This document shows positions 37,801 through 49,309 of a stretch of 64,000 nt of DNA, one piece after another. The notes under the pieces are model-generated. The model was not told where the DNA came from. It was given only the letters and a program-made list of their open reading frames with translations, and did not search any database. Made by a program: the position numbers and the translations under genes. Each line of letters starts with the position of its first letter. Positions within the stretch are counted from its first letter, which is position 1. The stretch spans positions 1,054,501-1,118,500 of the forward strand of contig JAGFBZ010000906.1 in the NCBI GenBank assembly GCA_018398805.1, given 5' to 3'. Source of the stretch: Hirundichthys speculiger. Its lineage: Eukaryota; Chordata; Actinopteri; Beloniformes; Exocoetidae.

Positions 37801-38699
37801 ACAGTGTGCAGACTTCACTTATAAATTGTCAGTATTTGTTTCTGTTAGGATTTCACAGCAGCCTGAAACCGGGGGGCCGGGCACTGCCTGCCGCCGACGC
37901 CACGACTGACAAGCGTCGGTGTGATTGTGCCGGGGCCGGTGCCAAGCGCTCTCTGGGAGTCGGCGGTGCGACTACCAGATGTGAGCTGCTCGCCGCGCCA
38001 TCAATAATGAAGAAAATGTCTCCCTAATCTTAACTCTGCTCTCAGTGGCATCAAACCTTATGGTAAACAAAAACACTGTGTCTCCGCACGCTAAATTATT
38101 TATACAACCGCAATTTAAAATCTCCCGGCTGCAATTTTTTTTTCTTTTTTTTTCCTCATTTCTCTGCTCAACTGCAACTTCTATTGTTGATTTATTTATT
38201 TATGTATTTGTTTTCACTCTGTGTTTGGGTGTTCTTCTTTTTATATTACTGGAAGGGGGGGAGGAGGGCCTTATTCTCTATTTTTCACCTTTCACATCTT
38301 GTGGAATTCGGCGCTCTCATTTCCTCCCTGTGATACGGAGTAAGGCACTTCAGAAACAACTGTCAGGTTCAAATCAAGAACGGGCGGCGTGGGGGGGGGG
38401 TAATGTGGAACTACTGAGCACGAGACTTGAGCGATGGATATGGCACCTGATTTTCCTCCTCTCCTCTTCTTCCTTTGCCTTTGTCAGCTCCGGGGGTTTC
38501 TCTCTGTAGTCGGAACAATGCGTGGGAGATGTCGGCACTCGGAAGGAGGTGTTCTGTACAGCGATTTAGTACAAATGCATCCCATAATGATCATGTTTTG
38601 TTACCTTTATGTACCTCCAGCGCCGACTGCACTCCGTAAACAGCTACAGAGGCTGCTCCCTTTTAGCCAGGCGTTTACCGCGTCTCCTTTGCTCTGCTA
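34822..38699. other. Unique noncoding DNA
   Basis: No confident exon. A 100-codon plus-strand frame (35620-35922) is rich in Ser, Pro and Thr and free of repeats. It lacks a recognised domain or flanking splice pair, so I leave it uncalled. A-rich runs lie at 36238-36280, and T runs at 36667-36678 and 38135-38152. GC-rich DNA lies at 35935-36005 and 37865-38005. Confidence 0.4.
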
Positions 38700-38895
38700 G
38701 CGTAGCGACGGAGGATCCTCTTCATCTCTCTGCAGCGCTCCGCAGCCACCAGGTGTGTTAGCAAAGCGGGCTGAACCTGCACACGCAACCGAGCTGCGGA
38801 GGAACGCGCACGCTAACAATTAGCCCCTCCTCGCGCGCGCTTTTATGTGAGCGCGGGGTCTCTCGCATTAGTTGACACGTACCGCCGAGGTAAGC
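38700..38895 (+). promoter_or_regulatory. Possible CpG-rich promoter and first exon with donor
   Basis: CG dinucleotides are abundant (AACGCGCACGC, CCTCGCGCGCGC, GAGCGCGGGG). A TATA-poor TTTTATG word lies at 38841. The sequence ACCGCCGAG|GTAAGC at 38881-38895 matches the vertebrate 5' splice-site consensus, with the intron starting at 38890. A CpG-rich tract closed by a strong donor is what a noncoding first exon would look like, for example of a long noncoding RNA or a distant gene on the plus strand. No start codon or downstream exon could be tied to it. Confidence 0.3.
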
Positions 38896-39364
38896 TCCCG
38901 CAGCTGTTAACTAGACACGGTAAAGAGCTGCATGCGATGTAGGTGAACTGAGCACACAAACATGTTCGGCCGCTCTGGGGGTGTGGGCACTTAAAAAACA
39001 ATCTCATGTCATGTTACACCAAAGGCTCCTTAGCTTTACAATAACAGAACAGGTTGACAAAATGAAAACTCATTCCTCCCTCATTTACGCATCATTTCAA
39101 CCCTGACCCTGGCAGTAAAACATCAAAGGGCTTTTGAGGCCTGCTCTTATTTCAGCCTGCCTCAGAAGGACAGCTGAGGAGTTTGTCGGGTCCAACATGA
39201 GCTGCCACGGGGAATTTTTCCGGCCCCTATCAGCTCTCAACGTAAAGCCTGACTCATACGGCCAAAGCACAGCCGCTGTTCTGGGGTTAGAATAATGGTT
39301 ATGGAACCACAGATGGTTATCCGCAGTAACGCGGGACATCGGAAACACGGCGGCTCTAATTCTC

Positions 39365-39480
39365 TGCGTTGCGTGTCATAAATGCAGCGGCTGATGAGTT
39401 ATCAGCATCCTGCCGTGTAATAACAATGGAGATTATTCAAACGTGGTCATAAAATTTTCATTTTAAAACAGAATCTTAAT
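39365..39480. promoter_or_regulatory. Candidate conserved noncoding element
   Basis: The stretch carries TGTCATAAATGCAGC, GATGAGTTATCAGC, GTAATAACAATGGAG (SOX-like AACAATGG) and GATTATTC, free of simple repeats. Motif content suggests an enhancer. Conservation is untested. Confidence 0.3.
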
Positions 39481-40656
39481 GGTTACATCACTCTCCCCGT
39501 GTCACATTCATTCTCCCTTATCCAGCCCCCCAGACTATAACCATGGTAACAGAAGAAGCCCCCAAGGGTGGTGAATCAATAACAATATGCCAATCTTTAT
39601 CTAAGCAAGCCCCACTCCCCATCTTTGTGTAGCGCTGTCACTTTAGATCTAATGATCTAACCTATGAAGCATTGATGAGCAGTCGGCTAGCGCGTCACTC
39701 TTCATTCACTAGCACACATGCGCACAACTGAATACCCGCACAATATTAGTTTGTGTTGCACCTTCTTTGAATCTGCTGTAATTATTAAGAAGCACTGGAT
39801 TCATTTAAAGCTAATTTGCATAGCGGAGGAAACTGAGGTCAGCCATATTGTTTCAAGCGACGGCTACGCTAGCCATAACACAAATGGATCTGTATTGACC
39901 AGTGTCATCGACCTCAGAGACCTCTGCTCTCCGGCCAATCTGCACCGGGCCTTAGGGGCAATTATGACATTTACTCACATAGATTATAATTTCAAATGAC
40001 TGTTTAAAAAAAAAAAAATCCCCTGGTGGATCAGACAGAGGAGAGCCGTGGTTGGAAGGAAGAGGACGCACTCAATAGGAATAGACTTGAAGAAATCAAT
40101 AGGAAATGGACACACAACAGAGGCCCTGCAGGCTTTGCGGATCGATAAGTCGTGTTAAGTGGCGGTGATGCCCTCCATTGATGAACAAATGGCCGTACAG
40201 GCTGTCCTCGCTCTCTCACTCCAGTGGGTCAAACAGCGGGACCAGGTGGTGAACCACATGTCGCCTGCAGACATTGTGCACCGGGGCTCGGTCTCTGATA
40301 CGCTGGTGCTGGTCAGCTGGTCTGCTCTCTGCCCTGCCCTCCACCCTCTGAGAGACCCCCCCCCCGTTCATGTGCAAAGCTGAGGGACATAGTGGGAGGT
40401 CAAAAGTCTTGCTCCTGCACGTAATGGAGCAGTTACATTTTTACCTGTCCAAGTGTAATATTAAATAACTTTGCCGACCAAAGGGGAATTATGCTTTTTT
40501 TTTTTTTGCTAACCTTAATATTTAATTTAGAGATGACCACTTATGACTTCCCACAATGCCACAGAGCAAGAAACAGCTAGATTCCCGTATTTCGTCTCAT
40601 AATTGCTCCTTCCCTTTGACAAAATGAAATTGAAGCTTAACCCTAACCCCTTGCCA

Positions 40657-40678
40657 TTTTTTTTTTTTTTTTTTTTTT
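40657..40678 (+). repeat. Poly-T run
   Basis: An uninterrupted T run of about 22 bases. Just upstream is TTAACCCTAACCCC, two telomere-like units. Confidence 0.9.
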
Positions 40679-41707
40679 CATTTTAAAAGACATTGTGTAC
40701 AACTGCTTCTTGGACAACATCTTTACAACTTATCACATGTCTGTAACTGACTTGTTATAAATGAGTTGTAGTGACGTCACCGCATGTGCTGAAGGAACCG
40801 TGAAAAACATGCCATAAACGTACTCATCAATGCACTCATTTTAATGTTGTAAAAAGCAGCAGAAAACAAAACAATTACAGCGAAATAAATAATGTTAAAA
40901 CCACTTTAGATTTGAACTGATGTAAGAAAAATATTTGGAATTGTGGGGGTCAAAATATAGACATATGATGTGTGATGTTCCTCATAGCATCTCATTAATA
41001 TCATCTCAAACAGAAATGAAAAGTTTTCCTAATCCGATGCAAGTTGTAAGTCCTATCCGTCTCAAACGAGTCAAGAATCTAAAACCTGTGGGAATGTTAT
41101 TAGATGTTTCAGAAAAAGGAAAAAAAAAAAACACCTGTTGTGCTGCTGCATCTTGGGCCATCAGTTCAAAGAGAAATCAAAGTTTCACTTTCCGGCAACT
41201 TGCAAAGTGAGGGGGAGGCGCGCGACGCAACAGGATAGAAATGTTTGCGTCCCTCGCTTCTGTCCTGCCGCTCGTCACCTCCTCGCCGGTACTCCATCTT
41301 ATTACTTCTGCCATATGACACGCGCCCCAGATCGCACGACCCATGAATAATATACGACCACGCCATCTCAGCACAGATGAAAGCGCGCGCAGTGCACCGT
41401 CAGTCGGGTACAGTGGGATTAGATGCGAAGGAAGCGTAGAGACGATAGGGGGAGGATGGGGGGGGGGGACAGTATGTAGAGATACCATGCAAAGGCCTGT
41501 GATTTTCAGTCGTCTGTGTGAACACACTATAGCCATACGTATGTGTGCGTGTGTGCATGTGAATGTGTTTTGTTTCTTCTCCCAGCTGCAGCAGAGGTGA
41601 GAGCACACGTCAGTGTCAGCTCAACGTAGCAGCCACTGCTACCTAAAACGAGCAAAGACAAGAGAAAGAGAGAGAATGAGGTAGGAAGGTAACAAACACT
41701 GCCAATC

Positions 41708-41750
41708 ACAACACACACACACACACACACCACACATATATATATACATG
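41708..41750 (+). repeat. (CA)n-(TA)n compound microsatellite
   Basis: CA units followed by CACATATATATATACATG. It produces a valine/cysteine-rich spurious frame on the minus strand. Confidence 0.9.
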
Positions 41751-42479
41751 CACGAACGTTCATCTCAGGAGAGGTGGCATGTGGGAGGTAGTTTGCCCGT
41801 CTGTGCTCTACAGGGACATGGCGTTTCTCTTTTCTGGGGTCGGTAAGAAAAAAACAAACAGTACTTTTGATCATCAAGCCCTGTTCCCCGCCGAGGAGCT
41901 CTTGGAGAAAAGTTACAGAATCTAAACACGGCATCACCTCGTCTGCCTCTTGACTAAACACACATGGTGTGCAGGTTATTCTGACACACAAATACAAAGC
42001 TCAGATACAAAAAAGCAGACATGCGGCATGCACGGGGCGTATGCACAGACTCGCATCAAGCAACGGAGCAGAGGATTAGGTGTAGAAAACATGTAATCCC
42101 GGATGCTACTTTTTGAGCAACACCCAATGAGAGAACATCGTTCCCACAAGCCTCGAGTTGTCCGTTAGGGAGCGAGGCGTCACACCGACAGCTGTTAAAC
42201 GACACCAGCTTACACTTAATTTTTTATAGTCAGCCATTACATATGTTTCAAATACAACAGTGATGCGTGCAGGGTTGGGTTCCCATTGTGAATTGCGAGT
42301 ATTGTCACTGTAAAAAAAAACCCTATTCAGTGGCAAATCCTACCAGGAGCCAGAGCAGGAAGCAACAAAAGGCTCGTCGCGGCGAGAAGGCTAGCACCCG
42401 CATTGTGCGCTAGTCTGCGGCGGGAGAAGACAATGAGGGAGAAGGTTTTCGGGGCTTGACCTGGGCTACCTTCACTTCA

Positions 42480-42620
42480 CCTCAGGTAGACAAGGTTAAG
42501 ATGGATGGCCCTAATTAAAAGAAAAGGGCCTCTGTTCCTCTCAATAGCATCAGTTTTATTTTACAGGAACTTAAACGGGGCTTTTTGTGGAGCGGTAATT
42601 ATAGGGTAAAGTGATTAGAG
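42480..42620. promoter_or_regulatory. Candidate conserved noncoding element
   Basis: A complex stretch with GGCCCTAATTAAAAG, AGCATCAGTTTTATTTTAC, GAGCGGTAATTATAGGG and AAAGTGATTAGAG. Two TAATTA/GTAATTA homeodomain cores lie within 100 bp. Inference from motif content only. Confidence 0.3.
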
Positions 42621-44657
42621 CCCCCTGAAGGCACCAAGGTGACAGACAGACTCTCCACAGTAACCCAAGTAAACTTTTTAATACGACATGTCTTCCTTTT
42701 GTCACTACATGGTCATTTCAACAATGCACCATGCATTTATGTTTTACTCTTGTCCCATCGCTCCCTCGCTGTCTAATCTATGTGTATTAGCACAATATCC
42801 CACATTAGCCAAATGTGGCACGGAGGAAATCCAGACAAAAGGTTAGTGAGATAATTTTTTAATAAAAGACGGGGCCATGTTTGAAAGCGTAGCCGCCTGA
42901 GTTTCCTCCGCAACAATGGCTGCAGAGTGACCCAGTTAATCTTGGGAGTCGAAGGCTGGATACGGAGCAGATGACGTGCCTTATCCCGACCATTTAACAT
43001 GCCTAGTTATGCCAACTATATGAAACCTCGTCCCACGGGACATTCAGAAGCGGAAATGTGTATTGGGCATTGCAAAGAATTCACTAATCTTCTGTTTATT
43101 AAGTGTGGGGTAACTTGAGAACAGCAATTTAATGGAGATTTAAGCATGATACAACCGCTCCATACGCGATAGTCACATGGCACTGGAGCTTGTCATGGTA
43201 CGGCATATGGGCATTGCTAAATGTGTGAAAGACCGTGTGCAGCTACACTGTCAAGTTTGCCAGTCAGGAACCCGGCATGTGACAGTGAGCTGTTTAGCAA
43301 GGATTTAATGTCCCTGATATTTCTGATATGCCTTCTAAGTGCAAAGGACACTTGATCACAGCTTCAGAATAAATCACCCGGCAAGAAAAATAAAGCAAAG
43401 AAAAAAAAAAACATGTAGGAGCAAGAGCCAAGAGATGTGCCAACACCAGCTCTTGTCATTCAAGAGGGCTGGGGTTTTGGATTTGGGGTTAAGGAAACAA
43501 GATAATGTTCACTTAAAAAGTCACAGAGTCATGTTTCAAATGCCTGCGCCCACTCCTCCGTGGCCCCTGTGATTCTGCTGAGAGCCTGCTTCCACTACAT
43601 TTGTCTCTAACCTTTCCGTGTGCTCGACTTAATGTGCCGTTGTGTTATGGTTGTACGCATATCACTGCCGTCTGTCAGTATCCGCGTGTGTACTGAAAGC
43701 GATCTCCTCGGCAGGCCTGTTCGAGCGCACTCGAGAACCACTGCTACATACAGTACTTGGACATCAATACCGGAGCTATTCAGAGATGCAATTAAAATCT
43801 GTTTTTGCTGCACGCATGCATGAATGCACTCACCCTTACGAGGCTGTCTGAGGAGTCAAGGAAGTCAGATACTATTATTACACCCAAGTCTCAGTGGCAA
43901 ATTCTACATGGGTCAGTGTCAACCTTTAGGTTAGACAGGCGAGGTAATGATTTTAAAAGTGTTTTGTTAAGTGCTATTTCAAAATGAATAACTCCTGTCA
44001 TGTTGACCATGACCAAAGCAGTCTCCAGTTACAGTTTGTGCTCCTGTACCAGGTCTGGACTTTTAATTTGATTTTGTGACTATTTATTATTCGTATTTTG
44101 TATTTATTAGTTCCCCTCAAGGATTAACAAAGTATTATTGAACTGAAGTATTACTGAACTGAGTGGTATGCTGAGAGAGAAGCTTCCCTTTAGTTGCACT
44201 GTTAAATATAAACCTGCTACTGTCGAGCTACCGTGGAAAACGTATCCTCTAGGTGGCAGCACCAGTCAAAGCGGGCTTTCGGAAGATACGAAAACATCCA
44301 GTTTTGAACACAACTATTCAAAACTCCCATTGATTCAACACGACGTAGAATGTCAATGTCCTGAACCTCAAAAGATATGTCAGGCTGTGTTCCCGTCACT
44401 TCGACAGGAAAAAGATCATCACTGACGGCGACACGAGTGGTGATCCTGTCTACTTAGCCGAAGCCATAGAGCAGAAAAGCACCAGAAAAGCACTGCAAAG
44501 CCCCGGAAATTGTGCGTTCTGCCCCCTCACAAACAAGGCCTGGTACTAGGGTGGCCCCCGTTGTGTCCAACCAGTCCTGTGCTTACCGGCCTGAGGATCT
44601 CGATCCCAGTGTTTGATGTGAAAAGACTAATTTACTTTGATACGTTACTAGAAACTA

Positions 44658-45232
44658 CAGTGGTACCTCTACTTACGAACATATCTATTAACAAAATTTC
44701 CAGCTAACGAAAGGCCTCTTCGGAAAAATATTGCATCCATATACGAAAGAAATTCCAGGTTACGAAGGTGAAAAATTTCAAAATGCGCGCTGCTACTCGC
44801 AGCTCCCAGAGTTTACCGAACGTAAACATACTTGTCGGCTCCTGTGTCTCGGTTTGAAAGCGGTGCGTCCGAGCTGCTCTGCCATTGGCTATCACTCAGC
44901 ATCTTCCTGGCATCCCATTGGCTAGGAGGGCCCTTGTCTGTATGAGCGTAACCCAGCAACCCAGGTAAATGAATAATTTTTTTTTCTTCAACATAATTTA
45001 TTCTTTGCTCTTTATTCTTAACATTAGTATAGTTGTGCAGTAATCTAATTCTAACATGTATTTCTTACAGGGTTTATTATTATTTATAATTTATAAAACA
45101 TTATGTCTGACTTTTGGTGGCCTTGAAATGGATTAGGCCATTTATAGGGTAAAATGCATTTCTAATTATGAAATTTTCCATTTATGAAATGACTTTCAGA
45201 ATGAATGAATTTCGTAAGTTGAGGTACCACTG
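44658..45232. mobile_element. Tigger/pogo-like MITE, copy 3
   Basis: This is the cleanest copy. CAGTGGTACCTCTACTTACG at the left and CGTAAGTTGAGGTACCACTG at the right form the inverted repeat, with TA on both outer sides (44656-44657, 45233-45234). At 575 bp it lacks both the 233-bp insertion of copy 1 and the transposase remnant of copy 2. The stretch 44731-44925 translates similarly to 4763-4954. Both are non-functional shared sequence. Confidence 0.88.
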
Positions 45233-45234
45233 TA

Positions 45235-46276
45235 TTGCTTTTGGTGACCTAAATATTTGTTTATGTATGTCTGGACGAAGAGTTTACCATAAAGCTTTAC
45301 TCTTTTTCATTAAATTGACCATATGATGCTAATTTTCAGTCATCTTATGTTAATCTCTGGTACTTCTTGAGTAGCTTTGCACCTAGCATTGCCCTGAATG
45401 CCTGTAACTGGAGGCTGTTGTTGAAAACGAGCAGATTTGACTCAATTCATTTTGATTGGTGGAACTCCTGTAGCCGTGCAGATGGACGGCACAAATGGCT
45501 TCTGAAACATGCACGACATCTGGTGCCAGTCCATATGTTTTAAACGTATTAACAAGCTATCCGTGTTTTGTTTTCAGCACCTCAAATCCTGCGTGTTCGA
45601 GCCAGAATCAGATTCAAAATATGAAAGTGAACAGTGGGAACAACAGTGATTACAAAGATCATAATAACACTGTGGATGAGTCCGAAAACTAAGAAACTCA
45701 TGATATGGCCACTTTAAGCGGCTAGTTTTTGGAAATAGTCTCTAACATGTTCATCATCCATAGTTTTTGCAGTGAGAGTAGGAGAAACCTGAAAGCAACA
45801 GAGTATGGATATTAACTCCAAAAAGTAAATTTATAAGTACATGTAAATGGATATGTTTATGTATTTTGGTTTGAAAACAAGACATCACCGCATGATTATA
45901 AGTTGACATTTTAGACAACTGAGGTTCTGCTGTCATACACCGCCACTCAGTGTTAAAAGCAGCCATCAGTTGTCAGTAACATGAGGTCTATGAGCCTACA
46001 CTCTAGCATGTGCTAGCCCTCAGTGATTCTGACCCCGGTCCTAGTTGTGAGTTCAAACTCAGCTGAGTGTGTCAACTGCACACAGGCATGCCTCTGTGTC
46101 TTATCAAAGCCCGGCCAAAAGCCATTTTAAGATGTTCATATAAATCACTTAACGGCCAATAGAGGTGTGCTTTATTGCCGGGTACTTGACAGGGCCTTTT
46201 TTGTCAGCTAATGTTCTTTTGATAGTTTTGCCAATCACAGCTAATAATGCATCTGATAAGATAAGCTGTGACAGGC

Positions 46277-46311
<35 letters not shown>

Positions 46312-48235
46312 AGGGATTTCGCAGCAGCTTTCCCAGTCGTGTCAATACTCCTTTGTAAGGAGTGTGCTCAAGTCAACACACCTGAGCACTTCAGAGGCAG
46401 ACAAACTCATCTCAGGTCAAGGTATTCACCCGGGTCTGTGTTTGTGTGAAGGCGGGGGGCCACATCGAACAACAGACCAGGCTTTGTGCCGGCTATACTA
46501 GCTACACTAATAACGGCCTTCTCAACAAGCTCGCTTGACAGCTGGGTGGGACTTTGAAGATTTCATAATGAAGCGATGCCTCAGATTAGCACAGGAGAGA
46601 CTGTCTTTGAAGAAACAGCTCAGGTTATGAGGTCCTAATTAGGAATGGCCTATTTTAGTTTGAACACATGTTTTGTTTGCAGGCTCGTGCGTATTCTTAT
46701 CATCATGCATGTACAATAGGATGCTGTCTGTGGGAATTCTCTATGATAGTTTGAGTATGTGTGAATTCAGACGCATGGAAAAATGTGCATAACCTAATGT
46801 CTGCCAGCAGCAATTCTTGTTGTAAAAATATATATATGTGTGTGTGTGTGTGAATGTGTGGATATAAAGCTCCATTAACTTGTTTTTTTTTTTGGTGGGC
46901 TTTTTTTTCCTGTGGGTTCTGGGCTTAGTAGCTCTTTGGGCAACAATATCAAGCCTTAGAGTGAGTATGTACATGCACATGTGGGGAAAAAAATTGCTTC
47001 TGTATATGTAAAAACAGGTAATTAGGGGAGAAATCCAAGCAACCAGGCTCACTTGTACTTGATTGATGCCCTTTCAGTCACTACTGAGCGTGCATGTAAA
47101 AAATGCATGCAACTAATATACAAATTTCCCCCTGCAGGCCCCCTTATAGCTCTTCTTCAATCAGCGCTGGTGCAAAACAATAGTGGAATGTTCCGGCCTG
47201 TTACCATTCCTCAGTGGCTATCTGATGAGGGAGAGCTCAGCATAATCCAGGCCGTCCTTATCAGTGGCAGGGATCCCATTTCCATATTCAGGCCCCCGCT
47301 GGCTGATAACAGCAGCCTCTGATAAATGCATAGTGATGGAGTGATACCTGTGGTCCGAAAGCTGATGAGAGCCTTATGAATGGTCGAAGCAGGGAGGTGA
47401 TGAGGAGGCGTGTGGGGGTGAGGCTGGACAGTAGCTTTCAGCAGTGCTGATAAAAGCATGAAGGAGAGGCCTGTGATTAATGTGCCTAAGTGGCCAAGGG
47501 TCACAGGAAGGCCCTCACCAGTGACTGCTCTTAAGAGAGGTCACCTCCATGACCATCCGTCACACAGACACACACAGACACACAACGGTACGAACCGCCT
47601 GTCGCGTTTGAGCATTCTCACGCATGTCTACGTGTTTGGATTAAAGTCGAAGTTAGACAAAAGCACGCATAAGCCAAGTGTGAGCATCACCTCGTGAAAA
47701 CACAGTTGACTATTGCGTTTGCGCAGGAAACACAAGCGTGTCGTTTTGCAGTGAGCAGAGTTGGACTCTGGGGTGGGTGGGTGGTGCAGAGGATCACTGA
47801 CCACTTGAGGATATACGACCTCCATTTTTCAGCAGCCCCGTCCTTGGGGCCAGACAGTCAGACACAAATGCATTATTAATTGGGGTCTGTTTCACTAAGT
47901 CCATCGTTCCTTTATCAGCATGTCGACCATCACCAGAGTAATCCCTCATTTATTGGCTTGGAAAAGACCCATGATTGTCTGCACATGACATGACAAAAAC
48001 GTTTGTTAAATAAAATAGTCATGTGATGTCTGAGTTATCTACCGGGAGTGCCCTCATGTCGAGGATTAATCTGCCAGAAACTGGTTTGAATACTTCCACT
48101 TTTAGCGACCACACCTTTAATGCATAACCTTTTTGGCAAAAACTCTCAGCAGCTCAGAGATGGAAATTATTCTTTTCTGTCTTTGTTTTTTTTAAAACTG
48201 CGATCACATAATTGATACCAAAATAAGTAAAAAAT
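45235..48235. other. Unique noncoding DNA
   Basis: No confident exon. A (CT)n tract lies at 46277-46305 and a TATATGTG tract at 46829-46858. A complex, repeat-free stretch at 47140-47400 has AGCGCTGGTGC and TGATAACAGCAGCCTCTGAT words, and could be conserved noncoding DNA. The open frame at 47053-47322 overlaps it. Confidence 0.4.
46277..46305 (+). repeat. (CT)n microsatellite
   Basis: About 14 CT units. A serine/leucine-rich spurious frame crosses it. Confidence 0.95.
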
Positions 48236-49299
48236 TAGGTCTGGGCAAGTTAATGCGTTATTATCGCTTTAACTCATTAATTTATTAACGGCAACATTTA
48301 TTTTATGGCGCGTTAACGCATGTTACTCACATGCTTTTGTTCTGAAAAGTCTGTTAGTGGCTGCTGCGGAACCGGAAGAGAATTGGTGGAAAAACATGCA
48401 GAAAAGCTAAAACAGACATGGAGAACGGTAAAAATCTGTATACTTTACGATTCGGGTAGCAACTCAGATAGCAATATTAACAATTCTGTTTGAAAACAAA
48501 AATTCTAGACTGCAACAAAACTTTCGCGTCATTCCTCCATGTTACATCAGATCTGCTCCATGTGTTCACTGTCCTGCTGTTCTCTAGCTGGTTACTGCAG
48601 TGCGGCTCCATCTAGTGGCACAGATGTGTAATGAGAACAGAAAGTCCAGTCCTCGATTATAAAACAAATTCAATTTTTCATTTCGTATTTTTTAACCAAG
48701 TCAAAAATTAAGAATATAAAAAAAAAAACAGGCATTTTTTGTCACTTTTTTTGTAATTTTTGATTGACAATTGAAAAAGGAAAGAATGAATGATACACGG
48801 ATTGGTAAAGTTACTGAACTTTAACATGGACATTTTCATTTTAAAGTTTTGACAGAAACAAGGTTATTTATAACCACTGACAAGTTGAACTCCCCGTTAA
48901 AATTTTTAACTGTTACCTCAGAAATTGCCTGTTTTAATGTTCCGATTGTGCTGAGCCACAATCATTTTTGTTGGATTTTGTTTGTAGACTTTTTTTTATT
49001 TTTTTCATAAAAACAGGATTACTTTGATGCTCCTGGCATTAGCCTTAAGTTTTATTTTATTTCACATTTTTTAGGATGAGATTTATACTAAATATGTGTT
49101 ACTGACAAGTGCTGATGTTAAAAGTGTTATGTTATGGCACTTTAGGTCATATGGCAGCAGAACATTTAAATAAAAGTGCATTTTATACTACTTTTGAATT
49201 CATTATTTGATTTTTCGTATACAATGCGATTAATCATGATTAATCAGGGAAATAATGCAATTAATCGCAATTAAAAATTTTAATCGTTGCCCAGCCCGA
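48236..49299. mobile_element. 1.06-kb hAT-type element, non-autonomous
   Basis: The ends are TAGGTCTGGGCAAGTTAATG and the complement of TCGGGCTGGGCAACGATTAA, so they share CTGGGCAA. Near-identical flanks GTAAAAAAT (48227-48235) and GTAAAAATG (49300-49308) suggest an imperfect 8-bp duplication. Repeated ATTAATCG/TTAACGC words fill both subterminal regions. There is no transposase frame. The right 280 bp are shared with the chimeric element at 12055-12465. Confidence 0.75.
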
Positions 49300-49309
49300 G
49301 TAAAAATGT

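Larger units (their letters stand above)
38896..44655. other. Unique noncoding DNA with regulatory candidates
   Basis: No exon was recognised. Candidate conserved blocks lie at 39365-39480 and 42480-42620. A poly-T run lies at 40657-40678. CpG-rich DNA lies at 41205-41410. A (CA)n-TATA tract lies at 41708-41750. At 44110-44150, TTCCCCTCAAGGATTAACAA followed by AGTATTATTGAACTGA resembles the 3' end of common fish retroposons, but no body of such an element is visible upstream. Confidence 0.4.

Noticed and set aside
40159..40383. 74-codon frame beginning MAVMPSIDEQMAVQ
   Set aside because: Plausible wording, but no domain, no acceptor or donor pair, and it ends in a C-run.
40640..40653. Telomere-like TAACCCTAACCCC (also 61979-61990)
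   Set aside because: Only two units at each place, too short to be an interstitial telomeric array.
45985..46110. B-box-like word GTGAGTTCAAACTC suggesting a SINE
   Set aside because: No A box at the right distance, and no recognisable body or A-rich tail.
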